DNA of 7,075 nucleotides from Solimonas sp040754295 (GCA_040754295.1 JBFMCQ010000127.1:1-7075); one strand, 5' to 3'; shown: positions 1 to 6,891, counted from the first letter of the stretch. Program-made: numbers and translations. The notes: generated by a model from the letters alone, not told the origin.

Positions 1-2130
1 GGTGTCTACGATCCGGTCAACTACGATTTCATCGAGACCTACCCGAACAAGACCACGCCGGAAAACTACGAGCAGGTGGCCACGCGCGGCGATCCCTACG
101 CCAATCGCTACTACGCCGATGTGCTCGGCCGCGGTGCGCTGGTGCGCGAAAAGCGGCCGGACGAGATCGCGGACGAATACCTGTTCTACGATCTGCTCGA
201 CCTGCACCTGACGGTGCCCTTCACGCTGCTCGATCGCGAGGTCACGGTGCGCCTCGGCAAGCAGGTCGTCAACTGGGGCGAGAGCACCGCCGCGCTGATC
301 AACAGCCTCTCCCAGGCCAATCCGCTCAACGCCAACAACATCTACCGGCTCGGCAATGCCCTGCTGGAGGATTTGTTCATCCCCATCAACATGGCCAATG
401 TGTTCGTGAACCTCACGGACTCGCTGAGCCTGCAGACCCACTACGCCTTCGAGTGGAAGCCGGTGGAGATTCCGGCGCCGGGCACCTTCTACTCGTTTCT
501 GGATGCCGGCACGAACAATCTGGGCGAAGATCGCCTCAACGCCAGCTTCGGCCAGGCGACGGACGACCTCGATCAACTGGGGACCCGGATCGCGAACCCC
601 TTCGGTCTGGTCTCGAAGACCACGCTCTCCGTCGGTCGCCTGCCGGATGACCGCGCCCGGGACGGCGGGGAGTACGGCATCAGCCTGAAGTACTACGCCG
701 AGTGGCTGAACTATGGCACCGAGCTGGGCCTGTACTTCATGAACTACCACTCCAAGCTGCCGTATGTGGACGCCTACGCCGCAAATGCGAGCTGCATGCG
801 CGCAGCCGGCAACCCGCAGGGCCGGAACGCCGAGAACACCTTCGACATCCTCACGCTCTGTCCGAATCTGAACCTGGTCACAGACGGTTATCCGGGGGGG
901 GTTCTCCAGGCGGTCACCGATCTCGCGGGCCTGCTGACCGCGCGGCCCGAGGTGCTCAATACCCTGGGCATCGACGGCACGCCGCTCGATGCGATCACGG
1001 GCGTGGCGAATCTGCTGGTTCCGCAGCCGGGCCGGCCGGAGAGCGAAATCATTCCGCTGGACACGGCCAATGTGCAGCTCACCTATCCCGAGGATCTCAA
1101 GCTGTTCGGCCTGAGCTTCAACACCACCTACGGCGACTACTCGTTTCAGGGCGAACTCGCCTACCGGCCCGATCTACCGCTGCAGGTGGCTCTGGCGGAC
1201 GTGCTCTTTGCCGCGCTGGCGCCCACGCTGGGGCACTGCAACGGTCCCGAGGACGGCTGCGACGGCACCGTCGCAGCCGTGGGCTACGCCGAGAACAGCG
1301 GCGGGGTGCCGGGCGGCAACGGCCAGAACACGACGGGCCAGTATTACGTCTACGAAGGCAGCGACGCGACGGACGCCAACGGCAATCCCTACTTCAACGA
1401 CACCAGCTTTCTACTGCTCGCCGGCGTTCCGTCCACCGCCCGGTCCTTTCCGAGCTTTCTGGTGCCGTATCGCGGCGGCACACTCGGCGACGATCCCCCC
1501 GCCAACAGCCGCATCCGCGGCTGGGAGGAGTTCGACGTCCTGCAGTACAACCTCGGCGCGACACGGCTGTACAGCATGTCGGACTGGCCGTCGAAGCTGA
1601 TCTTTGCGGACCAGGTGCTGCTGATCTACGAGCTGGCGGCCACGCACGTGCTGAACATGCCGGACTTCGACGAGCTGCAGATCGAAGGCCCGCTGACCGC
1701 CTACACGCACGCCTCGGCCGGTGCCGACGGCAGCGGTGCGGACGGTTCGCGGCTGGCCTGCTCGACCAACATCGCCTGCACGATCGGCCCGGACGGCATC
1801 CGCTTCAATCCCTGGCAGGCGCCGCGCGATGCCTTTGCCGACGCCTTCTCCTGGGGTTACAAGGTCGTCGCGCGCATCCTCTACGAATCGGTCTGGCCGT
1901 CGATCAGCATCGCGCCGCTGCTGCTCTGGCAGCACGACATCCAGGGCAATTCGCCGGCGCCGCATTTCAACTTCGTCGAGGGCCGCTACTCGCTGACCTC
2001 GGTTACGGAATTCCGCTACGAAAAGGCGCTGTCCTTCAACCTCGTCTACAATTTGTATGGTGGCGCCGGGGCCAACAATCTGATGGCCGATCGCGACAAT
2101 CTAGGCTTCTACATCAAGTATCAGTTCTGA
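1..2130 (+). CDS. DUF1302-type outer-membrane beta-barrel protein, 5'-truncated
   Basis: The reading frame is open from the first base, so the start codon and signal peptide lie upstream; 709 residues are visible. The GTG at 76 is an internal Val codon, not a start. The family call rests on a stretch at visible residues 84-95 (RLGKQVVNWGES), followed by a segment rich in N, I and L and a TDSLSLQTHYAFEW strand, which resembles the conserved core of DUF1302 proteins. Alternating aromatic/polar strands and the C-terminal Phe (end FYIKYQF) fit a barrel inserted by the BAM machinery. Long polar loops carry exactly six cysteines as three close pairs (265/287, 413/420, 587/593), plausible loop disulfides. 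DUF1302 proteins are thought to act in the outer membrane near RND transporters; the substrate is unknown. With the missing N-terminus the protein would exceed 709 residues, which I believe is long for the family. A lipoprotein gene follows after 14 nt. Confidence 0.85.
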   Translation, partial: GVYDPVNYDFIETYPNKTTPENYEQVATRGDPYANRYYADVLGRGALVREKRPDEIADEYLFYDLLDLHLTVPFTLLDREVTVRLGKQVVNWGESTAALINSLSQANPLNANNIYRLGNALLEDLFIPINMANVFVNLTDSLSLQTHYAFEWKPVEIPAPGTFYSFLDAGTNNLGEDRLNASFGQATDDLDQLGTRIANPFGLVSKTTLSVGRLPDDRARDGGEYGISLKYYAEWLNYGTELGLYFMNYHSKLPYVDAYAANASCMRAAGNPQGRNAENTFDILTLCPNLNLVTDGYPGGVLQAVTDLAGLLTARPEVLNTLGIDGTPLDAITGVANLLVPQPGRPESEIIPLDTANVQLTYPEDLKLFGLSFNTTYGDYSFQGELAYRPDLPLQVALADVLFAALAPTLGHCNGPEDGCDGTVAAVGYAENSGGVPGGNGQNTTGQYYVYEGSDATDANGNPYFNDTSFLLLAGVPSTARSFPSFLVPYRGGTLGDDPPANSRIRGWEEFDVLQYNLGATRLYSMSDWPSKLIFADQVLLIYELAATHVLNMPDFDELQIEGPLTAYTHASAGADGSGADGSRLACSTNIACTIGPDGIRFNPWQAPRDAFADAFSWGYKVVARILYESVWPSISIAPLLLWQHDIQGNSPAPHFNFVEGRYSLTSVTEFRYEKALSFNLVYNLYGGAGANNLMADRDNLGFYIKYQF
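1720..1749 (+). repeat. Two tandem GADGS units within the barrel gene
   Basis: Two consecutive 15-nt units both encode Gly-Ala-Asp-Gly-Ser (visible residues 574-583) although their codons differ (gcc/gcg, ggc/ggt, agc/tcg). The repeat lies just before the 587/593 cysteine pair and probably sits in a surface loop. Codon divergence argues against a recent slippage event. The Asp/Gly-rich character could suit a metal-binding or simply flexible loop; this is inference. Confidence 0.5.
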
Positions 2131-2132
2131 CC

Positions 2133-2141
2133 AGGGGAGAG
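2133..2141 (+). promoter_or_regulatory. Ribosome binding site for the lipoprotein gene
   Basis: AGGGGAGAG lies a few bases before the ATG at 2145. It is a strong Shine-Dalgarno match and fixes the start of the lipoprotein gene, even though this start gives an unusually long N-terminal region before the hydrophobic core. It sits in the 14-nt gap after the barrel gene's stop, which suggests co-transcription. Confidence 0.75.
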
Positions 2142-2144
2142 ATC

Positions 2145-2897
2145 ATGAAACTTATCCCACGGCGCCGCGCGCCATCCGGTACGGATGAAACCGCGTTTCA
2201 TCCTGGCATCAATGCACTATGCGCGCTCCGGCCGCAAACGGCCTGGAGGCGGGGAAGCGCCGCCGGTCTGCTGGCCGTGGTGCTCGCGGCCGGCTGCTCG
2301 GATCCGGATGACCCCAACCATGGCAGCAGTCCCGGTTTTGCCAATGCGCCCGAACAATGCGCGCCCGGCGGTGCCTTCGAGCCCCTGCGCGCGCCGCGGG
2401 CCCTGCTGGAGTCGGGCATCAGCGGCTTGTGCCTACTCTGCTCGGTGATGGACGCGGAGGCCGCGATCGACGACGATCCGACGAACTTCGCGACCCTCAA
2501 CGTTCCCGTCTCCGTGGCCGGTACGGCGTATCTGTCGGTATTCGACACGGCGCGCACGCACCCGCCCGGCAGCCGGCTCGCCGTTTTCGTGGCCGGTGAG
2601 GAAGACGTGATACCGGTGACGATCGCGTTGAACCAGCAGATCAGGATCACGACCTTTCTGGGCGGAGAGGAGCAGGAATCGACCGATCCCGCGGCGAGTC
2701 CGGAGGGGCAGGTCCCCATCGTGCTGAGCCTGCTCGACCTGCCGTCGATCCTGTTCACGCCGACCAACCCCGGGCCGCGGGCGGTCGGCGGGCAGTTTTC
2801 CAAGGAGTTCGATCAGGTGCGAGTGGATTTCGGCGGCGGGCTACAGGTGCTCAACGCCTTGCGGCTGTTCGAGGTTTGCGTGAGCGACGGTGGCTGA
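2145..2897 (+). CDS. Uncharacterised lipoprotein next to the DUF1302 barrel
   Basis: The protein has 250 residues. A hydrophobic core at about 39-49 ends in a lipobox LAAGC, putting the lipidated cysteine at 51. Ser at +2 and Asp at +3 predict release to the outer membrane rather than inner-membrane retention, by the usual +2 rule. The region before the core is long (about 38 residues) and Arg-rich; no in-frame ATG, GTG or TTG lies closer to the core, and the ATG has a strong ribosome site. The mature part has four further cysteines (72, 96, 99, 245), including a CLLC motif, so two disulfides are possible. After CLLC comes a segment with AIDDD and NFATL (about 107-118), which loosely recalls Asp-rich surface modules with beta-sandwich folds. 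The remainder looks beta-rich. I recognise no named family. Its position 14 nt after the barrel gene suggests a partner of that protein, perhaps in the place usually held by DUF1329. Confidence 0.8.
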   Translation: MKLIPRRRAPSGTDETAFHPGINALCALRPQTAWRRGSAAGLLAVVLAAGCSDPDDPNHGSSPGFANAPEQCAPGGAFEPLRAPRALLESGISGLCLLCSVMDAEAAIDDDPTNFATLNVPVSVAGTAYLSVFDTARTHPPGSRLAVFVAGEEDVIPVTIALNQQIRITTFLGGEEQESTDPAASPEGQVPIVLSLLDLPSILFTPTNPGPRAVGGQFSKEFDQVRVDFGGGLQVLNALRLFEVCVSDGG

Positions 2898-2931
2898 TTG
2901 CGGGAGAGGCAGTACAGTACCCTCGACGCGG

Positions 2932-2960
2932 CGCGAGTCCGGGCGAGCAACGGACTCGTG
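2932..2960 (+). repeat. Hairpin 1 of the intergenic region
   Basis: The arms at 2932-2941 and 2951-2960 form a 10-bp stem with a single G-T wobble (core CGAGTCCG / CGGACTCG) and a 9-nt loop. It begins 35 nt after the lipoprotein stop. No T-tract follows, so it is not an intrinsic terminator by itself. It could stabilise the 3' end of the barrel-lipoprotein mRNA or be one half of an extragenic palindromic element. Confidence 0.6.
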
Positions 2961-2963
2961 ACG

Positions 2964-2992
2964 GAAGAAATGCACAGGACGTGCATCTCTTC
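2964..2992 (+). repeat. Hairpin 2 of the intergenic region
   Basis: The arms at 2964-2975 and 2981-2992 form a 12-bp stem with one A-C mismatch (GAAGA-A-ATGCAC / GTGCAT-C-TCTTC) around a 5-nt loop AGGAC. It starts 3 nt after hairpin 1 ends, so the two form a tandem pair. The ATGCAC-AGGAC-GTGCAT core resembles palindromes I associate with extragenic repeats in Xanthomonadales-like genomes; that is an impression, not a search result. Confidence 0.6.
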
Positions 2993-3024
2993 GCAAAACT
3001 CCAAGAACCGGGCGGACCCGGGCG

Positions 3025-3039
3025 GCGGGCACTGCCCGC
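3025..3039 (+). repeat. Short GC hairpin
   Basis: GCGGGC-ACT-GCCCGC is a perfect 6-bp stem with a 3-nt loop. It is flanked by two CCCGGG palindromes at 3017-3022 and 3051-3056, which can also pair with each other. In such GC-rich DNA a 6-bp stem has limited weight alone, but it adds to the cluster of structure in this gap. Confidence 0.4.
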
Positions 3040-3109
3040 GTGACCCCTCACCCGGGCCCTTCGACGCCAGGGAGCGGTGCCGGTGGGCGGCGCGGCAGCA
3101 CACTGCCAG

Positions 3110-3141
3110 CGCTGCTTCGGCGGCGGAACTTTTTCTTTTTC
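3110..3141 (+). terminator. Probable intrinsic terminator with UUCG tetraloop
   Basis: The stem CGCTGC (3110-3115) pairs with GCGGCG (3120-3125), with one G-U wobble, around the loop TTCG closed by C-G, the very stable C(UUCG)G tetraloop. Four bases (GAAC) then lead into a T-tract TTTTTCTTTTTC at 3130-3141, striking in DNA this GC-rich. The stem is short and the 4-nt spacer a little long, so efficiency may be partial. It would end the barrel-lipoprotein transcript about 230 nt after the lipoprotein stop. A further small hairpin, GGCAG-CACA-CTGCC (3094-3107), lies just upstream. Confidence 0.6.
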
Positions 3142-3161
3142 GATGCGGGCACGATCGAAAA
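3137..3161 (+). promoter_or_regulatory. Palindrome upstream of the RND gene, candidate operator
   Basis: TTTTCGAT (3137-3144) and ATCGAAAA (3154-3161) form a perfect 8-bp inverted repeat with a 9-nt spacer. The 25-bp size and symmetry fit a site for a dimeric regulator, and it lies 29 nt before the RND start codon. Its left arm overlaps the T-tract of the terminator, so it may instead form an RNA hairpin in read-through transcripts. I found no convincing -35/-10 pair around it, and no regulator gene is in the window. Confidence 0.4.
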
Positions 3162-3175
3162 GCGGCCAGACTATT

Positions 3176-3183
3176 GGTGGAGA
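3176..3183 (+). promoter_or_regulatory. Ribosome binding site for the RND gene
   Basis: GGTGGAGA ends about 7 nt before the ATG at 3191, good spacing for a Shine-Dalgarno site. It supports this start over later in-frame codons. Confidence 0.65.
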
Positions 3184-3190
3184 TTCTTGA

Positions 3191-5848
3191 ATGCACGGTG
3201 AGCTAAAAGAAGGCGGGTTCGCGAAGTGGTACGTGGACGTCACCCTGCCGATCATCTTTCACAAGCGTGCGCGACTGCTGATCGTACTGTTCCTGGGCAC
3301 GCTTTTTCTCGGCTGGCATGCCACCAACCTGCGGCTGGACGCAGGCTTCGAGAAGCAGCTTCCGCAGGGGCATCCCTACATCGAGGTGTTCAAGCAGTAC
3401 CAGCGCGAGTTCGGCGGCGCCAACCTGGTGCTGTTGGCGATCATGCAGAAGCCAGGGACCGGGGACATCTATCAGCCGTCCTTCATGGCCACCCTGCGCC
3501 AGGCCACCGATGCGATGTTCTTCCTTCCCGGCATGGACCGGTCGCGCGTCAGTTCCATCATGACGCCGGACGTGCGCTATCTGGAGGTGGTCGAGGGCGG
3601 CTTCCGCGGCGGCAACGTCGTGCCGGCGGACTTCACGCCGACGCCCGAGATGCTGCAGAACGTCCGGCGCAATGTGGAAAAGGCCGATATCGTCGGCCGG
3701 CTCGTCGCCAACGACCAGCGGGGCGCGATGATTTTCGGCGAGCTGCTCGAGCGCGATCCGGTCACCGACGAGAAGCTGGACTACTTTGTCACGGCCGATC
3801 AGCTGGAGCAGATCCGGCTGCGCTTCACCAGTCCCAAGATGTGGGAGTACCGGCTCCGGCGCGACCTTCCGCCGCTCAAGGCCGGCGATGTCGCGCACGT
3901 TTCGTACAGCGATCCGACCGGGCTGCTGTTCCGCTTTTCCGACGTGGACATCCGCTACAAGGACGAGACCGGGCGGTTTGCCAGCGCGACGCTCCCGAGC
4001 AGTGACTTCGACCTGCGCGAGGTCGACAACCCGGACTACAACCCGAACGTCGACGTTCACATCATCGGCTTCGCCAAGATCGTCGGCGATATCGCGGACA
4101 AGTCCGCCGAAGTCGTGAGCTTTTTCGCCCTGACGATTCTGCTCGTGTGGATGGTCCTGGCGATGTACACGGGGTCCTGGATGGTTGCACTGCTGCCGCT
4201 GTCCTGCGGACTGCTGGCCGTGGTCTGGGAGCTGGGCCTGCTGCACCTGTTCGGTTACGGGCTGGACCCCTTCGCGATCCTCGTGCCCTTCCTGGTGCTG
4301 GCGATCAGCACCTCCCACGGCATCCAGATCACCAACTTCTGGCTGCTGGAGACGGCCAACAAGGGGCTGGGCAGCTACGACGCCGCGGTCGGCACCTACA
4401 AGCGGCTGGTGATTCCCGGCATCACCGCGCTGATCACGAATTTCATCGGTTTCGGCACGCTGCTGCTGATTCCCATCGGCATCGTCCAGGAGATGGCGAT
4501 CAACGCCTGTTTCGGCCTGATCGCGGTGGTGGTCTGCAAGAAGTTCCTGCTGCCCTGCCTGCTGTCCTTTGCCCCCATCCGCAACCCTGAGAAGTTCCGC
4601 CGCCACCAGCATCGCCGGGACCGTGCGCTCGAGCCGGTCTGGCATGTGGCGTCGAGTCTGATCCTCAAGCGTCCGGCCGTGGCCGTGCTGCTGGCCACGG
4701 CGGTGGCCTGGGGCATTTCTCATCACATCAACCGCGACCTGGCCATCGGCGAGCTGCATGCCGGCACGCCGGAGCTGCGGCCCGATTCGCGCTACAACCT
4801 CGACACCGACGCCATCGTGCAAAACTTCGCCATCGGCGTCGATGTGCTGAAGATCATCGCCGAAGCCAAGCCCGACGCGTGCATCGACCATTCCGTCGTG
4901 AGCCTGATCGACCGCCTGGCCTGGCGCATGGAGAACACGCCCGGCGTGCAGTCGACGCTGTCGCTGCCCAAGATGCAGAAAGTCGTCTACAACGCCTACA
5001 ACGAGACCAACCCCAAGTGGAACGTGCTGCCGCGCGAGCCGGGCGCGCTGGTGGTGACGGTGCAGCCGTTCCCGAGCTCCACCGGCCTGCTCAACACGGA
5101 TTGCAGCGCGATGCCGCTGTTCGTGTTCACGGCGGATCACAAGGCCAAGACCATCGACACCGTCATCGAGTCCTTCGAGGCCTTCGTGGACGAGCTGCCC
5201 GAGGACGCGCCGGTGACGTTCAAGCTGGCGACCGGCAATGTCGGCGTGATGGCGGCGGCGAACGACGTCGTGGAGGACACGGAGTTGACCGTGCTGCTGT
5301 GGCTGTATCTGGCCATCGGCGTCAGTATCTGGGTGTCCTTCCGCAATATCGCCAGCGTGGTCTGCATCCTCACGCCGCTCATCATCGTGTCGTCGGTGTT
5401 CATCTACTCGGTGATGGTGTTCCTGGAGATCGGGCTGAAGGTGACGAACATCGCCACGGTGGCGTTCGCGGCCGGTATCGCCGTGGACTACGGCATCTAT
5501 ATCTATTCGGTGCTGGAGGAAAACGTGAAGGACAAGGGCATGTCGATGCGCGCAGCCTATGCCGACGCGCTCGGTCAGACCGGCAAGGCCGTGGTCTTCA
5601 CCGCGCTGGCGCTGGCGGCCAGCGTGGCGACCTGGATGCTGTCGGGACTGCAGTTCCAGGTGGACATGGGCATTCTGCTGATGGTGATGATTCTCGCCAA
5701 CGCGGTCGCCGCGATCTTCATCCTGCCGGCGTTCGCGGCGTTCCTGCTGCGTCCCGGAAGCCAGACCCCCGGTCAGTCCGAACCCGTCGCACCCGTGCAG
5801 TCCGACGCAGAGCTGCCTGCGGCGGACCGAAATCCGGTATGGACCTGA
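3191..5848 (+). CDS. RND superfamily (MMPL/HpnN-like) inner-membrane transporter
   Basis: This 885-residue protein has the duplicated RND layout. TM1 is at about 29-46, a periplasmic domain at about 47-306, TM2-6 at about 309-460, TM7 at about 495-513, a second periplasmic domain at about 514-698 and TM8-12 at about 699-853, followed by a 32-residue Pro-rich cytoplasmic tail. The motif after TM1 (LDAGFEKQLPQGHPY) is typical of MMPL-type proteins. The proton-relay Asp-Tyr pair is present in TM10 (D766-Y767), but the equivalent place in TM4 has Ser-His (S375-H376, in ISTSHGIQ), so the halves differ. Two cysteines in the second periplasmic domain (C564, C638) could form a disulfide. MMPL/HpnN proteins move lipids or other hydrophobic molecules using the proton gradient; the cargo here is unknown. 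No membrane-fusion protein or TolC-type gene is adjacent, unlike a tripartite drug pump. The propeller gene follows after 50 nt with no terminator between them. Confidence 0.9.
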   Translation: MHGELKEGGFAKWYVDVTLPIIFHKRARLLIVLFLGTLFLGWHATNLRLDAGFEKQLPQGHPYIEVFKQYQREFGGANLVLLAIMQKPGTGDIYQPSFMATLRQATDAMFFLPGMDRSRVSSIMTPDVRYLEVVEGGFRGGNVVPADFTPTPEMLQNVRRNVEKADIVGRLVANDQRGAMIFGELLERDPVTDEKLDYFVTADQLEQIRLRFTSPKMWEYRLRRDLPPLKAGDVAHVSYSDPTGLLFRFSDVDIRYKDETGRFASATLPSSDFDLREVDNPDYNPNVDVHIIGFAKIVGDIADKSAEVVSFFALTILLVWMVLAMYTGSWMVALLPLSCGLLAVVWELGLLHLFGYGLDPFAILVPFLVLAISTSHGIQITNFWLLETANKGLGSYDAAVGTYKRLVIPGITALITNFIGFGTLLLIPIGIVQEMAINACFGLIAVVVCKKFLLPCLLSFAPIRNPEKFRRHQHRRDRALEPVWHVASSLILKRPAVAVLLATAVAWGISHHINRDLAIGELHAGTPELRPDSRYNLDTDAIVQNFAIGVDVLKIIAEAKPDACIDHSVVSLIDRLAWRMENTPGVQSTLSLPKMQKVVYNAYNETNPKWNVLPREPGALVVTVQPFPSSTGLLNTDCSAMPLFVFTADHKAKTIDTVIESFEAFVDELPEDAPVTFKLATGNVGVMAAANDVVEDTELTVLLWLYLAIGVSIWVSFRNIASVVCILTPLIIVSSVFIYSVMVFLEIGLKVTNIATVAFAAGIAVDYGIYIYSVLEENVKDKGMSMRAAYADALGQTGKAVVFTALALAASVATWMLSGLQFQVDMGILLMVMILANAVAAIFILPAFAAFLLRPGSQTPGQSEPVAPVQSDAELPAADRNPVWT

Positions 5849-5895
5849 TGGACGACGAGGCAGTGCCCAAGCCCCTGGAACGACGACAACCATAG
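5848..5895 (+). other. 15-codon leader ORF between the RND and propeller genes
   Basis: An ATG at 5848 overlaps the RND stop codon as TGATG and opens a 15-residue frame (MDDEAVPKPLERRQP) that ends at an amber TAG (5893-5895). It is in the same frame as the propeller gene, whose first possible start, GTG 5899, comes 3 nt later. It could be a translational-coupling leader, the remnant of a longer N-terminus cut by a nonsense change, or chance. A functional peptide is unlikely. Confidence 0.3.
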
Positions 5896-5898
5896 CGA

Positions 5899-6891
5899 GT
5901 GAAGTCTGTGACCAAGTATTTGAATAATCTGATCGGCAAGCTGCTGTGGGCCATGGCCGCGACGGCGGCAGCAGGCGCGGTCGCCCATGCGGCGTCGACG
6001 CCGAGACCGGCAGAGCTCGCGCCGCGCGCCGTACAGGCGCAGATCAACGACCTGGCCGTGGCCGGGGACAGCCTGATCGCCGTGGGCGAGCGCGGCATCA
6101 TTCTCCGGACGCAGGACGGCAAGAAGTGGACGCAGGTGGCGTCGCCCGTCGATGTGATGCTCAATGCCGTGACCTTCGCCGACGACCGCCACGGCTGGGC
6201 CGTCGGCCACGATGCCAGCATCCTGCACACCGCGGACGGCGGGCGGAGCTGGTCGGTGCAGGCCTACGGCGGCAACGGCGACGGCAATCCGTTCCTGGAC
6301 GTATTCTTCACGGATCCATCCACCGGTTACGCCGTCGGCGGCTACGGGCTGTTCAAGCTCACCGAGGATGGCGGCAAAACCTGGACGGATCTGGTCGATC
6401 CTGCACTTAGCGAAGGCGGGATGCACATGAACGACATGCTGCGCCTGGGCGACGGGACCTTCGTGCTGGTCGGCGAAATGGGCTTGGTCGCCAGTTCCGC
6501 GGACGCTCGGGCCTGGACGATCCTCGACCCGCCGTACGAGGGTTCGCTCTACGCGGCCCTGCCGCTGGGGCAACGGGGGCTATTGGTAATCGGCATGCGC
6601 GGCAACGCCTTCCAGACCGAGGATCTGTCCGCGCCGCAGTGGCAGGCCGTGCCGACGGGAACCGAAAAGCCGCTGTTCGGCCTCGCACGCCTGGACAACG
6701 GGCGGATCGCGGTGGCCGGAAGCGGCGGCACCGTGATGGTGCTCGAAGCGGGCAAGGAGCCGTCACGGCTGGAGCCGCCTGCTGGATCGGGCGTGACCTT
6801 GGCAACGACCTTCGGCGCACTGCTGGTCTGGAAGGACCATCTCTATGCTGCCTCGGACAGCGGGGTGCATCGCATCGCGACGCTGCGCTGA
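5899..6891 (+). CDS. Secreted YCF48/BNR-like beta-propeller protein
   Basis: The protein has 330 residues from GTG 5899. A second GTG at 5908 is preceded by GAGTGA at good spacing and may be the true start, removing three residues. A Sec signal peptide ends in AVAHA with likely cleavage after residue 31, so the protein is periplasmic. The mature part shows repeats ending in Asp-box motifs of the S/T-x-D-G-G-x-x-W type: TADGGRSW (111-118) and TEDGGKTW (155-162), each preceded by G-W/Y-AVG, plus degenerate copies TQDGKKW (71-77) and SADARAW (200-206). This fits YCF48/photosystem II assembly-like propellers, which in non-photosynthetic proteobacteria commonly sit beside RND and DUF1302 genes. 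A scaffold or assembly role for the pump is inference. No sialidase catalytic set is evident. It is probably co-transcribed with the RND gene. Confidence 0.85.
   Translation: MKSVTKYLNNLIGKLLWAMAATAAAGAVAHAASTPRPAELAPRAVQAQINDLAVAGDSLIAVGERGIILRTQDGKKWTQVASPVDVMLNAVTFADDRHGWAVGHDASILHTADGGRSWSVQAYGGNGDGNPFLDVFFTDPSTGYAVGGYGLFKLTEDGGKTWTDLVDPALSEGGMHMNDMLRLGDGTFVLVGEMGLVASSADARAWTILDPPYEGSLYAALPLGQRGLLVIGMRGNAFQTEDLSAPQWQAVPTGTEKPLFGLARLDNGRIAVAGSGGTVMVLEAGKEPSRLEPPAGSGVTLATTFGALLVWKDHLYAASDSGVHRIATLR

Noticed and set aside
1411..1965. 184-codon minus-strand frame within the barrel gene
   Set aside because: Arg/Val/Asp-rich shadow of the barrel coding sequence with no recognisable features.
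702..2144. Upstream extension of the lipoprotein frame to position 702
   Set aside because: The extension overlaps the barrel gene, translates to Arg/Ala/Gly-rich nonsense, and the ATG at 2145 has its own strong ribosome site and lipobox at a usable distance.
2898..3190. Sigma-70 or sigma-54 promoters in the gap
   Set aside because: TTGCGG at 2898 has no -10 box at proper spacing, and TGGC...GC near 2891 has the wrong spacing for sigma-54. No -35/-10 pair near 3150-3180 matched well.
2898..3206. 102-codon + strand frame and overlapping minus-strand frames in the gap
   Set aside because: The + frame needs a TTG start directly after the lipoprotein stop, without a ribosome site. All have composition unlike the real genes and run through the hairpins and terminator.
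3203..5893. 896-codon open frame on the minus strand opposite the RND gene
   Set aside because: Its translation is low-complexity, rich in His, Gln, Arg and Gly, with no domain or membrane pattern. It is the expected mirror of a GC-rich gene, while the + strand encodes a clear RND protein.
4879..5895. 338-codon + frame overlapping the RND 3' half
   Set aside because: Out-of-frame, Arg/Gly-rich translation; only its last 15 codons after ATG 5848 are of interest and these are listed separately.
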